NCBI GenBank assembly: GCA_032622095.1
Contig: CP136066.1
Span: 3,309,784 to 3,373,783 of the forward strand
Origin: Siphonodentalium dalli
Taxonomy: Eukaryota; Mollusca; Scaphopoda; Gadilida; Siphonodentaliidae
Direction of reading: 5' to 3'
DNA length: 64,000 nucleotides
Under the pieces are notes generated by a model. It worked only from the letters and a program-made list of their open reading frames with translations. It did no database searches and was not told the origin of the DNA. Positions 1 through 11,515 of the stretch are shown here, in pieces; position 1 is the stretch's first letter, and every line of letters begins with the position of its first letter. Position numbers and translations under genes: made by a program.

Positions 1-440
1 CCAAACTCAAATTGGTAATGCGGTTATTAAAGATGCATAATCAGATTAAGCGCCCTTCAATTACTATTTATTTGGATTCGGGGGTAAAACACATATTTGA
101 TTCGAGTCGAGGAACCCACACGTCAAAGCTCAGAGTTATTGGATATATATTTTTGAAATCTATTATTCCTCACCATCAAGAATTACTAGTGGCCCATTAA
201 ACAGTCGACGAGCCGACAGTCTCGGACCTAATTGCGGATGAAGATGGATAACCCTAAAATCAAGAGGATTGCTGTTCATAATAAGACCAGCTTTCATCGA
301 ACAACATGTGGATAAATAACACGTTTCGGGCAATGCTATACTATAGTTGACAGTGGTTAGCATTATTTTGGGCAATTAATCGATTCTGATAATTGAAGCA
401 GCATTTCTAAAAATTGTGTTGTTGTTGGAATCTGATTGTA
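1..440 (+). repeat. Dispersed repeat family R1, copy 1 (cut by window edge)
   Basis: This stretch matches the reverse complement of 16320-16775. Shared landmarks include GATTCGAGTCGAGGAACCC (about 110), GTGGCCCA (about 191), a TCTAAAATCAAG-like stretch and ATTAATCGATTCTGATAA (about 375). The match runs for more than 400 bases with many scattered differences, so both are old copies. No coding frame, tRNA-like boxes or poly(A) tail identify the class. It may continue left of the window. Confidence 0.7.
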
Positions 441-483
441 TGGGGACGATCGAATCGGATTGAGTCGGTGACTCTTTTACCAC

Positions 484-584
484 AGTAGGCGCCTTCGACG
501 TGCGGTAATTGTAGTCACCACCTCGTAATCATTGCCATAGTAGGCGTCTTCGACGTGCGGTAATTGTAGTCACCAATCGTAATC
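484..584. repeat. Tandem duplication, 55-bp unit
   Basis: AGTAGGCGCCTTCGACGTGC at 484 recurs with one change at 539, followed in both by the same TAATTGTAGTCACCA. Two units only, nearly identical, so a recent duplication. Confidence 0.85.
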
Positions 585-799
585 AAACACGGCAGAAGAA
601 GTAAAAGCTTACTATGTTTAGAATGGCAGCGTATGGAAACAACAGTGGACTGTCGATTCGCCATCACTTTGAATGCAACTATTACACGACTTTCTATCAT
701 GGCCTGGGGAAATAAATGAAAATGTATTTGGAAACACCGTCTGCCTGTGTTGTCGCTGACAAGTAGTCATTCCCATGCACCAGAGACAAGAATCAAAAC

Positions 800-2000
800 A
801 TTGAAAACACCTCGCAGTCAAACACTGCATGTATAGGAACAGCTTAATCATCGATAGCATTATTGTATGAAATACATCGACGGACTGTCGACAAGTCCAC
901 CTGCCAGTGCATCACTCTGACTGTATCTCGGTCATTCATGTGGTCTCGGCGTGTGGTCATTTACCATGGCAGTCCTGCTAACTGGTCTGTCACCCACGTA
1001 CCTCCTATGGTTACACATAACACAATTCAGTAGTGAAATGTCGAGTCGTCGTCACAATTCAGACAGAACACAATATCTTAATCGTCGGTAATTGTATAGT
1101 AGGGAAAACGCCGGTGGAATGTCCACTAGTCAACTCGCAGTCAAACACTGCAGGAAGAGGAACGTATCGTAGGGGAAATATAGGTGGACTGTCGGCTCGT
1201 ATTGTAGGACAAATATAGGTGGACTGTCGACTCGTATTGTAGGACAAACAACTATTCGTCGTCATCACTTCGCAATCCAAGTTGCAGGTAGATAGATGGA
1301 TTTGACTGAGATAATGGTGTCGTAGCGAAAACACAGATGGAAGTCGCAGTTATCACATCGCAATGAAACAGAGTAGAAAGACAAAACCTTTTACTCATCG
1401 ATATTCATATCGCAGAGAACATATTGATGGATGGCCGTTTCGTCGTCGTCGTCGCATGGCAATCAAGTACGTCAGGTAGATACACGGGTTAGAATGCGAT
1501 AATCGTATCGTCGGCGAAACTGTCAGTTACCCGGCGAGTTGTTTTCGTCGCGTCCCAATCAAACACCGAGGGAAAGCAACATAAGTTAGAGTTACCCCAA
1601 GCAACCACACCGGGCAACACATATTATTAGCTGAATTCGAATACTGGTGCTCCGTGTACCTACCGTGGTCCCTTGAGCATGACGACTAAAACTCAACTTG
1701 GTAAATTTGCCATTTGCTTCTGTATTTTATTTGTTCGCAAGGTATATTTCGCCCAACGTGTGGACATTGTTGCAATCTGGCCGCCAATGACGATGGCTCA
1801 TGAGTTATGGCGGAATGAAAACTTTCTTTGCGACACGATTGCATCATAGGTGTTTTATTATAAATTTAGTCTGTCTGATATCGAATTAGCGAAAGGGCTT
1901 ATTCTTAGAGAATGTTATCGTAGCGAAAGCAGCGGTGGTCTGGTGGCTCGTCATCATCTGGCACTCAAACACTGCAGGGGAGCATGGCAAGTCAGAGATA
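800..2000. repeat. Degenerate tandem/interspersed array
   Basis: The motif GCAGTCAAACACTGCAGG, or eroded forms of it, recurs at about 814, 1137, 1268, 1456, 1554 and 1961, often followed by a TCGTAG-GAAA stretch and GGTGGACTGTCGACT. Spacing is irregular (roughly 90-400 bp). Inside it, 1165-1248 is a clean 35-bp tandem repeat containing ATATAGGTGGACTGTCG. Short open frames here have no support as genes. Confidence 0.55.
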
Positions 2001-2580
2001 CCGCCAAGTCAGCAGACCAGGAAGCAAATATTATTAGCGGAAATCGAATCTAATTTGGTCTACGTGGACAGCTATCGTATTTGTCCAGTCACAGGCCGTA
2101 ATGAAAAGTCCATCGACCTAACACCGGTCTATAGTGTTTGTCTCGCAATCGGAAATCTATTGACTCAGTGTGTCCGTCGCAGCGACAGTGCTTCGCTCCA
2201 CTCCTGATTCCGAGTTTTGTGTTTACCGATAACACTTCCTGTCAGGCACCAAACATTTCCGTTTACATGACATATTCAGTGACGTGTAATTGTTTTTAAC
2301 GCATTAGATGTCATGCGAGCGGAAAGGCAACATTGCGACACGCTCCCGACTTTATTGGGCCCGCACAATTGAATAATGATAGGCACGTGCCACACGACTG
2401 TAATACGCAAGCATATTCGAATGAGGCATGTCGAAGGCAGATATTCGACGTGTGACCAGCATAGTGTCATCCAGGTGATACACATATATACTATGTATAT
2501 CTAGTCCCGTCTCTGAAACCGTCATGTCCGGGTGAGTGGATTTAGTCATCTATTAGCCTCGCCCAACATATGTAAAATGC
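2001..2580. other. No gene or clear repeat seen
   Basis: Unique-looking AT-rich sequence. Open frames under 95 codons overlap on both strands and show no recognisable motif. Confidence 0.4.
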
Positions 2581-2720
2581 CTTGCCAGTTACTCGCAGAT
2601 GGACCGTGGTTTGCCGCACATGGTCGACTAGTTTATCAGCCATTTGAATCTCTTTTGGGTTAGCCGTGATATGACCTTGGTTGACGGAAACGACAGTAAA
2701 CCCCAATCAATCAATTAATC
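2581..2720 (+). mobile_element. tRNA-derived SINE, 5'-truncated copy
   Basis: It shares CGCACATGGTCGAC-AGTTTATCAGCCA (2614-2643) with the minus-strand SINE at 7690-7975, and ends in TAAACCCCAATCAATCAAT, the same (CAAT)-type 3' tail. The tRNA-like head is missing. The segment after TTGCCAGT differs from the other copies. Confidence 0.65.
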
Positions 2721-3198
2721 TTCATGTTCGCTTTCAGCGTCTTCCTGTTTATGACGACATAGTCACGATTTGGCGTAATGGTCGTCGGCCCATATTGATG
2801 AAGGCGCATTTATCGATCCATTGAATAATATTTATCTATATATCTCCTTTCTGACTGGACTACAACTGATATTGCTTACAACGGACATGGGGACCATGAA
2901 CCCAAACAAATTCATATTAAGGGGGTTAATCCAAGGTGTGCTGGACTGTTATATTCTATGATTGTGTTACCTTTATCATGACACATATGCAAACTGGAGT
3001 TCCCGCTACCGAAGTACAAGACAGGTGTGTCTCTACTGTGGGACCTGGACACGAGCATCCCCTTGTCATATGTTATGGGTACCACAAGACAAACATTCAA
3101 CGGAGGGATGTAGGCTCGTACTTCGGACCGTCTGTCTTCCGAAAACTTAACAAATATCTCGATATATGAAGATACAACTCTTCTGGCGGGATTTCATA
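2721..3198. other. No gene seen
   Basis: AT-rich spacer between the SINE and the minisatellite. Overlapping short open frames on both strands carry no identifiable motif. Confidence 0.4.
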
Positions 3199-4512
3199 AA
3201 TCTCACGCGTGCCATTACAGGCTTCCGAGTATGAGTGTTTGATGAGTAGCATGTCGTGATATGATTTCATTCTCACGCGTGCCATTACAGGCTTCCGGGT
3301 ATGAGTGTTTGATGAGTAGCATGTCGTAATATGAGTGTTTGATGAGTAGCATGTCGTGATATGATTCCGGGTATGAGTGTTTGATGAGTAGCATGTCGTG
3401 ATATGAGTGTTTGATGAGTAGCATGTCGTGATATGAGTGTTTGATGAGTAGCATGTCGTGATATGAGTGTTTGACGAGTAGCATGTCGTGATATGAGTGT
3501 TTGATGAGTAGCATGTCGTGATATGAGTGTTTGATGAGTAGCATGTCGTGATATGAGTGTTTGATGAGTAGCATGTCGTGACATGAGTGTTTGATGAGTA
3601 GCATGTCGTGATATGAGTGTTTGATGAGTAGCATGTCGTGATATGAGTGTTTGATGAGTAGCATGTCGTGATATGCGTGTTTGATAAGTAGCATGTCGTG
3701 ATATGAGTGTTTGATGAGTAGCATGTCGTGATATGAGTGTTTGATGAGTAGCATGTCGTGATATGAGTGTTTGATGAGTAGCGCGTCGTGATATGAGTGT
3801 TTGATGAGTAGCGCGTCGTGATATGAGTGTTTGATGAGTAGCGCGTCGTGATATGAGTGTTTGATGAGTAGCGCGTCGTGATATGAGTATTTGATGAGTA
3901 GCATGTCGTGATATGAGTGTTTGATGAGTAGCATGTCGGGTATGAGTGTTTGATGAGTAGCATGTCATAATATGAGTGTTTGATGAGTAGCATGTCGTAA
4001 TATGAGTGTTTGATGAGTAGCATGTCGTGATACGAGTATGAGTGTTAGATGAGTAGCATGTCGTGTATGAGTGTTTGATGAGTAGCATGTCGTGATACGA
4101 GTGTTTGATGAGTAGCATGTCGAGTATGAGTGTTTGATGAGTAGCATGTCGAGTATGAGTGCTTGATGAGTAGCATGTCGTAATATGAGTGTTTGATGAG
4201 TAGCATGTCGTAATATGAGTGTTTGATGAGTAGCATGTCGTGGTCCGAGTATGAGTGTTTGATGAGTAGCATGTCGAGTATGAGTGTTTGATGAGTAGCA
4301 TGTCGTGATATGAGTGTTTGATGAGTAGCATGTCGTGTTCTGAGTATTTGATGAGTAGCATGTCGAGTATGAGTGTTTGATGAGTAGCATGTCGTGGTCC
4401 GGGTATGAGTGTTTGATGAGTAGCATGTCGTGGTCCGGGTATGATTGTTTGATGAGTAGCATGTCGTGGTCCGGGTATGAGTGTTTGATGAGTAGCATGT
4501 CGTAATATGATT
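3199..4512. repeat. 30-bp minisatellite, about 42 units
   Basis: The core unit is ATATGAGTGTTTGATGAGTA followed by GCATGTCGTG, 30 bp. From 3401 to about 3940 the units are almost perfectly in register; flanking units vary in length through short insertions such as GGTCCGGGT near the right end. A run of four units (about 3781-3871) carries GCGCGTCG in place of GCATGTCG. A leader containing CTCACGCGTGCCATTACAGG is duplicated at 3205 and 3272. Because the unit is a multiple of three and lacks minus-strand stops, all three minus frames stay open for 200-350 codons (10-residue peptide repeats such as MLLIKHSYHD). I read these as artefacts, not genes. Confidence 0.97.
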
Positions 4513-5286
4513 TCATCAGGGTATCTTTATTCTGATTTGTTTGGATAAATTGTTCAACGGCCTCTTGTGTTGCAATCATGATCTTGACCGCAATATAATT
4601 AAGTTATCATTTTAATTGTTTTTGCGCTATCCCCAATGACGCTCATGCACATGTGTGCTTTACATTTGTTTATATGGGTAACCAACATCGGTAAGTGGGT
4701 GTCTACCAGGTAACACGAGTCCAGGGTGGATGGGCACCAAACCCAGTACACCAGAATGACATAAACTAAGTCAGAGTGATGCACTGGCAGGTTGACCGAA
4801 GCCTTTTTGAAAGTCAAATAAGGAGGAAAAGAAAAAACGGCTAAAAACATATTTGTCATAATAATTTTCCACATAATACTGTCCAGCCCAAAATATACAG
4901 GCAATGTAGAAAGGTGCATATTGGTTTTGATTCATCATATATAGACCTCCTTTACAATTATTTGGATTTGTTACAATATCACAAGTCCCATTTATAGTAT
5001 TATAATTTCCGTTATATAAAGTTGTAGTCTAGTCTCCAGCAAATTTAGAAAAAAATCACATATATTTACATTCGAGCTATTAGCCATCAGCCTCAGTCGA
5101 ATACCGGTACTTCCCCTTAAATTAGCATTATTCATTAAAAACAGTGAATGTCACAAAGGCCTATACATGGAAAACAATTACACAAGTGCTGCAACCGCGT
5201 CATCGCAAACTGTAATACCATGGAAACATTCCAAGAGAGACAATCCAATTCCAACCGGAGCCGCACAGGCGACACCGCGATATATT
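4513..5286. other. No gene seen
   Basis: AT-rich sequence. A 106-codon minus-strand open frame (4599-4919) has no recognisable domain or supporting signals. Confidence 0.4.
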
Positions 5287-5406
5287 GATTGGTGATGAAT
5301 AGAGTTATTCCCATTTATGTGGTCGTGTCGAAGCATCAGAATCGATTGGTGTATTGTTGATGAATAGAGTTATTCCTCTTTCTGTGTTCGTGTCGAAGCA
5401 TCATAC
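5287..5406. repeat. Imperfect tandem duplication, about 60 bp
   Basis: GATGAATAGAGTTATTCC occurs at about 5293 and 5359, each followed by a diverged stretch and then CGTGTCGAAGCATCA. Two units. Confidence 0.75.
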
Positions 5407-6680
5407 GCATTTTGAGAAGGTCGGAGATCTGGTTTTCGACATTCGTGTATCTGTGCCAATTGGTCGGTTGCTCACTACACTAGGGGATTGTGGTTGCTAT
5501 TTGCAGCAGTATAAGCCGTGTGTGGACTTAGCTGTATTGGTACTTTGGGCTGGCTTTGTAACATTGAACACCAAACACCCTTTCAAATATATTTTCTATA
5601 TGTTTTCCCAGAAATGTGTCTCTTTATGGCTTGAATGTTTCGCCATGTCCGTCATTTCGCAAAAGTGATGTTTAACGAAATAACGGGCATCTTAGAGCTA
5701 TCTTTCATTTCGAAAACAAAAGCATTGGGCCAAGAGAGAGCTAATGTCATACTATCCCCAGTGGTAATCGCGATATTGCCTTCACCAGAAAACTGCCATC
5801 TATTGTCAGCGATATCACATAAACGAAGCTAAATCATGTGACATATTTAAGAAGGACAACTATATTTCTTCCCAGAGGAAGTGCCGATGTTTGCGTGTAT
5901 CAAAACTCCGCAAATCATTTACTCCCACAGTTGAGTTTCCTGGTATCGGCCATTTGGTTTATGGTGGCGTTTATAATTATTTGTTTTTATTTCTTGGAAA
6001 AAGGTTAGTCATGTTAGTAATTGTACAGTACGAAGTATGCCACTGTTCGGTCTGTCCCCGGAGTTCATCAGATGTTGTGTCCGTAATACTGCAGCAAGTC
6101 TCACAACAGAGTCGAAAACTTCTGTCCAGAAAGGTTGGAGGATATTTTGGCTGCAATTTTCGATTTCTAGAATTTAGTAGGGGTTTAATAGTTGGTGTTG
6201 TTTTAGCCAACATCGACCATTAGAACTTGTTCACTGGTATTTTCCCCAGGGGCCTGTGGTCATAACCGTTTAAATGTGTATTTACTCGACAGAGTGTCAA
6301 CTGCCTCCACTGTGTCCACTAACAGTGGCGATAATACCTGAAATGTATAAGGGTGCAATCCAGTCGCTGTCAAAAACAGCCGGAAACAGGAGAGTATCTG
6401 TTACAATTAGCTTGGTCTTATATTTGTATTCTTTCTAACAGGATGTATTAATAGGAAACTATCAACTTACTTCAGACATATAATTATAGCAATCATATCT
6501 GCAAAGCTCAGCTTGGTATATGAATGTGTACTGTGAGCTGATGTTGCAGCCTGTTCTCTCGAAAATCAGCACGTTATCGACTTATACGAGGATATGTTTT
6601 GCGTTCATAACAGCCGTAGAATTCGAATAAACCAGCGCAAATGTGTTTTCACTGCGGCCCGTGCCATAACATGGATTAAC
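5407..6680. other. No recognised gene
   Basis: Two plus-strand open frames of 104 and 110 codons (5354-5668, 5891-6223) lie here. Neither shows a domain I recognise, and a frame in the opposite direction overlaps the second. I see no splice or poly(A) context that supports them. Confidence 0.35.
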
Positions 6681-6800
6681 GGATATAAGTCTACTATCTA
6701 CTATCTACTATCTACTAATCCCGGGGCTAGCTACCCCAAACCAACCCATGAAAAAAACAAACAAACAAACAAACAAAAAAAACAAAAAAACAAAAAACTA
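6681..6800. repeat. Simple repeats: (CTACTAT)n and A-rich (AAAC)n
   Basis: CTACTATCTACTATCTACTA lies near 6690. From about 6749 an A-rich tract with (AAAC) repeats runs to about 6800, immediately upstream of the coding unit at 6838. Confidence 0.85.
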
Positions 6801-6837
6801 TCGGCTTATTTTATAATCATGTCATTATATTATAACG

Positions 6838-7269
6838 ATGTCACCAACGGACAGAACAGGGACGCCGATGTCATCCAGGCGGTCCCCACCGCTGTCTTCA
6901 ATGTGGAGATGGCAACTCCACCCAGCCAGACTCCACCCAGCCAGACTCCACCAGGGTCGGAAACCACCACATCCGCCCCCTGCGACGCCGAGGTACGAGA
7001 AGAGGCCGGCGTTTCCAAGCAGAGAAGATCAGAAGAAAAAGAGTCAAGAAGAACACAATCGAATCAGGACAGCGATAAACACACACCACTCAGCGGGAAA
7101 GACATATCATCTAAGCAACTACGAATTATTCCTGCTGAGAGATCGCCAGATCTACAAAGGGCCAGACCAACACAGACCATCACATGGGAGAGTCATCGTC
7201 AAGAAAGTAAAGGGCCAGATTGAGATCTGCTTGTCTAAAAATCCACCACTACCTGACAGAAGAAACTGA
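6838..7269 (+). CDS. Unrecognised protein of a retroposon-like unit (143 aa), copy 1
   Basis: I do not recognise the family. The frame reads a proline/arginine-rich N-terminal half with a repeated PARLH unit, a basic/charged stretch (KKKSQEEHNRIR, about residues 67-78), then a compact C-terminal segment with SAGKTYHLSNYELFLLRD and YKGPDQHRP. That segment has a diverged second copy on the minus strand at 36606-36809. The two differ largely at third codon positions within the NYELFLLRD to HRP stretch, which supports this frame as the selected one. A second plus frame (from 6594 to 7223) is also open, and its N-terminal half looks protein-like, so the true start may lie upstream with a frameshift around 6990-7010. 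An AATAAA signal lies at about 7320, and the homology with copy 2 continues through it. Function unknown; a mobile-element protein is the best guess. Confidence 0.5.
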   Translation: MSPTDRTGTPMSSRRSPPLSSMWRWQLHPARLHPARLHQGRKPPHPPPATPRYEKRPAFPSREDQKKKSQEEHNRIRTAINTHHSAGKTYHLSNYELFLLRDRQIYKGPDQHRPSHGRVIVKKVKGQIEICLSKNPPLPDRRN

Positions 7270-7385
7270 AGACCAAAAACAAAAAGAGAAAAGAGTTATT
7301 TTTTTGTCTTGATTGATTCAAATAAAGCTATACAAATGAGGAGGTCCCGGTGTTAGACCCCCGGTGTTAGACCCCCAAATCACTA
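7270..7385 (+). other. 3' UTR-like segment with AATAAA, shared with copy 2
   Basis: TTCAAATAAAGCT at about 7317 and the following AAATGAGGAGGT are mirrored in the minus-strand copy near 36540 (TTTCAAATAAAGCT, then AAAATGAGGGG). A 17-bp unit containing CCGGTGTTAGACCCCC is doubled at about 7348-7377. Conservation of both coding and trailing sequence marks the whole as a repeated retroposon unit. Confidence 0.55.
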
Positions 7386-7689
7386 CTTCACATTTTATAA
7401 TCAAACGCTCGAGGTCGAGTATGAACATTTTCGCGCGTGGGTACGGTCGATTTTGATGATTAGACACATGACACAAACGGCATGCCTATGATATGTGATT
7501 CGTATGCACTATGTGATATACGCCTATCTCCATGGGATTATTGCGGAGTGCGAATGCATCGGGCCACTATCGACAACAGCCAAGTATGTTATATGCCAAA
7601 GCCAAACGACCGACCACGAGGTAATTATCAGACATAAAACACATGAAGTTGTCGCCTCTGCTTCAATGCACGATCGCCCAGAGCGAATT
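7386..7689. other. No gene seen
   Basis: Short open frames of 66 and 71 codons on opposite strands overlap one another. Nothing recognised. Confidence 0.35.
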
Positions 7690-7975
7690 GTTTGATTGAT
7701 TGATTGGGGTTTAATGTCGCTTTCAGAAACTGAGGACATATCACAACATTGCCAGTTTTAGTGCTGGAGTATATGAGCACACTTGCGGCTAATCTGACAG
7801 TGATTTCATTGGCTGATAAACTCGTCGACCATGTGCGACTGGCAACTCCACTATATTTCCAGTTACAAATTCATGACGGAAACGTGTCTATTTGAACCAT
7901 TATCGCCAGCGCTGGAGGACAACATGGCCTGGAGTTATACCCGTAAGCGATTGAGCCGCCGAGGGCCCTTCTCAG
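7690..7975 (-). mobile_element. tRNA-derived SINE, near full length
   Basis: Read on the minus strand it has a box-A-like CGGCTCAATCG (about 7947-7958), a box-B-like GGTTCAAA (7891-7898), a body shared with 44660-44805 (CCAGCGCTGGCGAT, then TCATGAATTTGTAACT) and with 2581-2720 (CGCACATGGTCGAC), and a 3' tail of TTAAACCCCAATCAATCAAT at 7690-7710. The A-to-B spacing fits a degenerate RNA polymerase III promoter of tRNA type. The (CAAT)n tail suggests mobilisation by a LINE with a repeat-type 3' end. Confidence 0.8.
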
Positions 7976-8772
7976 AGCCGAACAATAATACTCATCCTCG
8001 GGATGCATGAGTTCGATTATAACTGGCATTCAGAAAACAATAGGAAAGAATAGCTTTGTGTTCGGATAATACGAGCTTGATGTCGCTGTGTAAGCTGCTT
8101 GTTCGCATAAATAATATCAAAGTTAGAACAAAGGGATGGTGTATTAACACTGTCTGTAGTACATGGATTTTACCATTCAGTTTTTAAGTCTACCACTGAA
8201 TGGTATATTATTGATATCAAGGCATGTACAGGCAATATACGCAGACCATTAGATAAATGCAAGTTAAGAAGGAGTCCTATTTATTGAGGGAATGTTGGGA
8301 AACCTATGGTCGTTTTTTGAACTCATTATTTAAAGATTTTCCAATGGGAAATCTACTCATCAATGATGCTTTAGTACTGAACGGGTTACGACAAACTACG
8401 CCGCTTTACACAGTGAAGTGGAAAATATACGTGCACTCTTCAATAACAAACATTCAATCTACATTTCTTGTATACAAATACTCAGTACAATGATCGCAGA
8501 TGCCATCCTTCCGCTACATGTCCTCGTGAAAATAGATTCGTATTGGATCTAAATAATTATGCACATGCATATGTTTGTTTATGTTGTACTAACTCGATTC
8601 TGAAATAAGCCCACACTGGCCTTATACACGTTAGTCCAGGCAATACGCACAAGCTTGACTACCAAGAGATATCTTATCGGGGTCCACGATATGATGGCTA
8701 TTGGTATACAATCGCGACCACGGGAGGCACGTGATGTTCGATTGAATATCAGACCGACCAACCATAATGCCG
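7976..8772. other. No gene seen
   Basis: AT-rich. A small hairpin (ACCATTCAG-TTTTTAAGTCTACC-ACTGAATGGT, near 8170-8203) is the only structure noted. Small open frames are unsupported. Confidence 0.4.
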
Positions 8773-8889
8773 TAATATTATATGCAAAGAAATGGTATTA
8801 ACACATTGTAACGAGATATTATATGCAACGAAATGATATTAACACATTGTAACGAGATATTATATGCAACGAAATGATATTAACACATT
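8773..8889. repeat. 41-bp tandem repeat, three units
   Basis: Units begin ATATTATATGCAA at about 8775, 8816 and 8857 and share GAAATG-TATTAACACATT. Units 2 and 3 are identical over most of their length. Confidence 0.92.
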
Positions 8890-10480
8890 TGCATTATAAA
8901 ATATCTGATCAACACGCTGGTATTAACAGTTTGACAAATTGTTCGATTGATTGATTTTGTGGTAACTAGAAATGCATGTGTTAACAACTTGTGAATACTA
9001 CAGTCACAACACTGAGTTTTAAAGATCATTTAAGTTATATAAATAGCACAAGTTTTAAATAATTATGATACTGCAAGGAAAATCGAAGGGTTTATGGTGA
9101 AGAATAATCGTATGGTGCACGCACGGCTACCTACATGTATATATATACGGGGGATATCACAGCAAGCACTACATGTATAAGGCTTAATTCTATTGTGGTC
9201 CCAGCATGTTGCCGGTCACGAAGCGGACGATATAAATCACTAATGGTCTATCCAAATTAAAAATGATGGTGTCTTACACATTCTGATAACGTTAAGTCTG
9301 GTACTATTTATCACAACTACTTACTAGTAGTCCTATGCTTATTCTGAAATAAGTAATTACTAAAATCAAAGCTTAGAATTTGGATATTAGGTGCGATGAA
9401 TAGTAATTAAAGAACTTCCTCTTGGACAATAATTGATAAGTAGCATGTGGAGCTGTTTTAAATATTTCGCACAGAAGCAGCTGACATAAGGGAAATAAAT
9501 GCTTTTGATTTATACCAAATACGCAATAGACTGCCACGGAATGCTATTTTCTGTTTCATGTCGCGCACATTGTTGTTTTTTTGTTATATATTTTGGGACG
9601 TTCAACGTTGTATATATAATGCGTCTTTCTGGAACATATAATGCTTGTAGAAAGTTAGCTCAAGTATAATTATATCAACCTATCTCGATATCGGTGAAAA
9701 ATTCAAACGCGAGTATTAATATGTGTGTTTTGGAGCGCAAATCGCCATGTGATTTAATACAAAGAACAGGTTGGCAATACGAAAAAACCTAATCTAACGA
9801 AGACACGAACTGAATGTTAATACCATAGCAACACACCTAGCATATATACAGTCGAACGAATTTATATAAACAAATAAATAATCGTCCACAAAATGTCACT
9901 CTGACACAAGATTGTGGATTGGATGTGCTCCCTTTCATCGATCGACCGCTTTTCCTTCTTCATTCCGATGCATCGATAAACCCGATAGGTTTGACATTTT
10001 CGCGTGTCGCTCAGAAGGGAGCCGTATTTAATTATCTGCCCCTGATCTAATAGTTGGCGTGATCTATCGACAAATGATTGGATGCTTGCTGGTCGCATGT
10101 AGCCTAATCAGATTTAAGATGCCACCTTTAAAACCCGCACAAACCACTGATTAGTCACGTTACGGACGCGTATCTCCATGTGCATCTTCGAAAGATGACA
10201 GATAACCCTTTGGTGGGTGTGACCACATGTATGTCGGTTACGTTAGTTCTAATATGGTAATAGCATGCATAACTGAGCAGGTAACACCGTTAAATCTCTC
10301 CTAGATGGGTCGTTTTCAAATACATTATACACTTTAAATTTAATAGTACACTGTTATAATTGATGATATATCGCTTTTGACCGCAATTTAAAGAGACGAC
10401 TCGCATAATTTAAAAGAACATAGTATGACCAGTCCTATTCGTACAGCCTGAAATTTGATGATACGCTGACCTCGCAGGCT
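8890..10480. other. No gene or repeat family recognised
   Basis: About 1.6 kb of AT-rich sequence. The longest open frame (9862-10098, minus, 78 codons) has no identifiable motif. Confidence 0.4.
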
Positions 10481-10854
10481 CATCCGTGCCCAGTGCTTCC
10501 TTATACCATGTATGATGGGCATGTATTTATCCATGTCCAGTGTTTCCTTATAGCATTCATGATGGACATGTATTCATCCTTGTCCAGTGTTTCCTATGTC
10601 ATGCATGGTGGGCAGGTATTCATCCGTGTCTAGTGTTTCCTTATATCATGCACGATGGGCATGTATCCATCCGTGTCCAGTGTTTCCAATGTCAGGCATG
10701 ATGGGCATGTATTCTTCCGTGCCCAGTGTTTCCAATTTCGGGCATGGTGGGCATGTATTAATTCGTGTCCAGTGTTTCTCTATGTCGGGCATGATTGTCA
10801 GGTATGCATCCGTGTCCAATGTGTTCTTATATCATGCATGATTGGCAGGTATTC
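10481..10854. repeat. About 47-bp minisatellite, eight diverged units
   Basis: Units carry CATCCGTGTCCAGTGTTTCC followed by a variable stretch and GGGCATGTATT. They begin near 10481, 10529, 10576, 10621 and onward to 10854. Substitutions and small indels separate the units, so the array is older than the 30-bp one. Confidence 0.92.
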
Positions 10855-10984
10855 GGCACCTGGTGCTATCGATGACACGCCCTGGTAAATGTTGATATAC
10901 ACAGTACATGTATTGCATGCATTATACTGTTGGTCACATTCTATCTGGGATTCATGCATATCCAAATGCCAAATCTTAACGAAA

Positions 10985-11515
10985 GTTAAGTAGTCGCGTA
11001 TTTGCGAAACTACCCTACCATCGCCTTGATATGGCCATGAAAATAATATTAACTGACACATCATATCACTACGAGCACCATTGTATCAGATGGAAACCCT
11101 CACCTTGATATGACTATGAACATCATAGTATCCATTGTAACATCACACAATGCGTGCACCATTGTATCAGATGGAGATAAGCAGCTCCTGTCGACATGGT
11201 GTATGTAACTGTGAGTTCAAACGTGGCCTCATATTAGCGGAACCACACTACCATTGCTTTGATATGGCTACCAACATCACGTTCATTGTAAGATCACACC
11301 AATACGTGCACCATTGTATCATATGGGGATCAACAGCCCGCTCTCGACTTGATGTGTGGAACTGTGAGTTAAAACGTGGTCGTGTATTTGCGGAATTACC
11401 CTACCCTCGCCCTGATGTGGCAATGAACATCATATTATTCACTGTAACATCACATCAATACGTGAACCATTGTATCTATGGGGATCAACAGCCCGCTATC
11501 GACTTGCTGCACAAA
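10985..11515. repeat. Diverged tandem repeat, about 150-160 bp period
   Basis: CACCATTGTATCAGATGG-type sequence recurs at about 11078, 11158, 11309 and 11471. It alternates with a GTGGTCGTGTATTTGCGGAA-type segment and a CTTGATATGGC-ATGAACATCA segment. The first interval is partial. The 138-codon open frame across it is a by-product of the repeat. Confidence 0.8.

Noticed and set aside
3199-4512. CRISPR-like regular repeats
   Set aside because: Units are contiguous without unique spacers, and the genome is evidently animal; it is a minisatellite.
3097-4579. Minus-strand frames of 204-358 codons encoding repeated MLLIKHSYHD / CYSSNTHITT / RHATHQTLIS peptides
   Set aside because: They are the three registers of one 30-bp minisatellite without stops; simultaneous openness in all frames shows they reflect the repeat.
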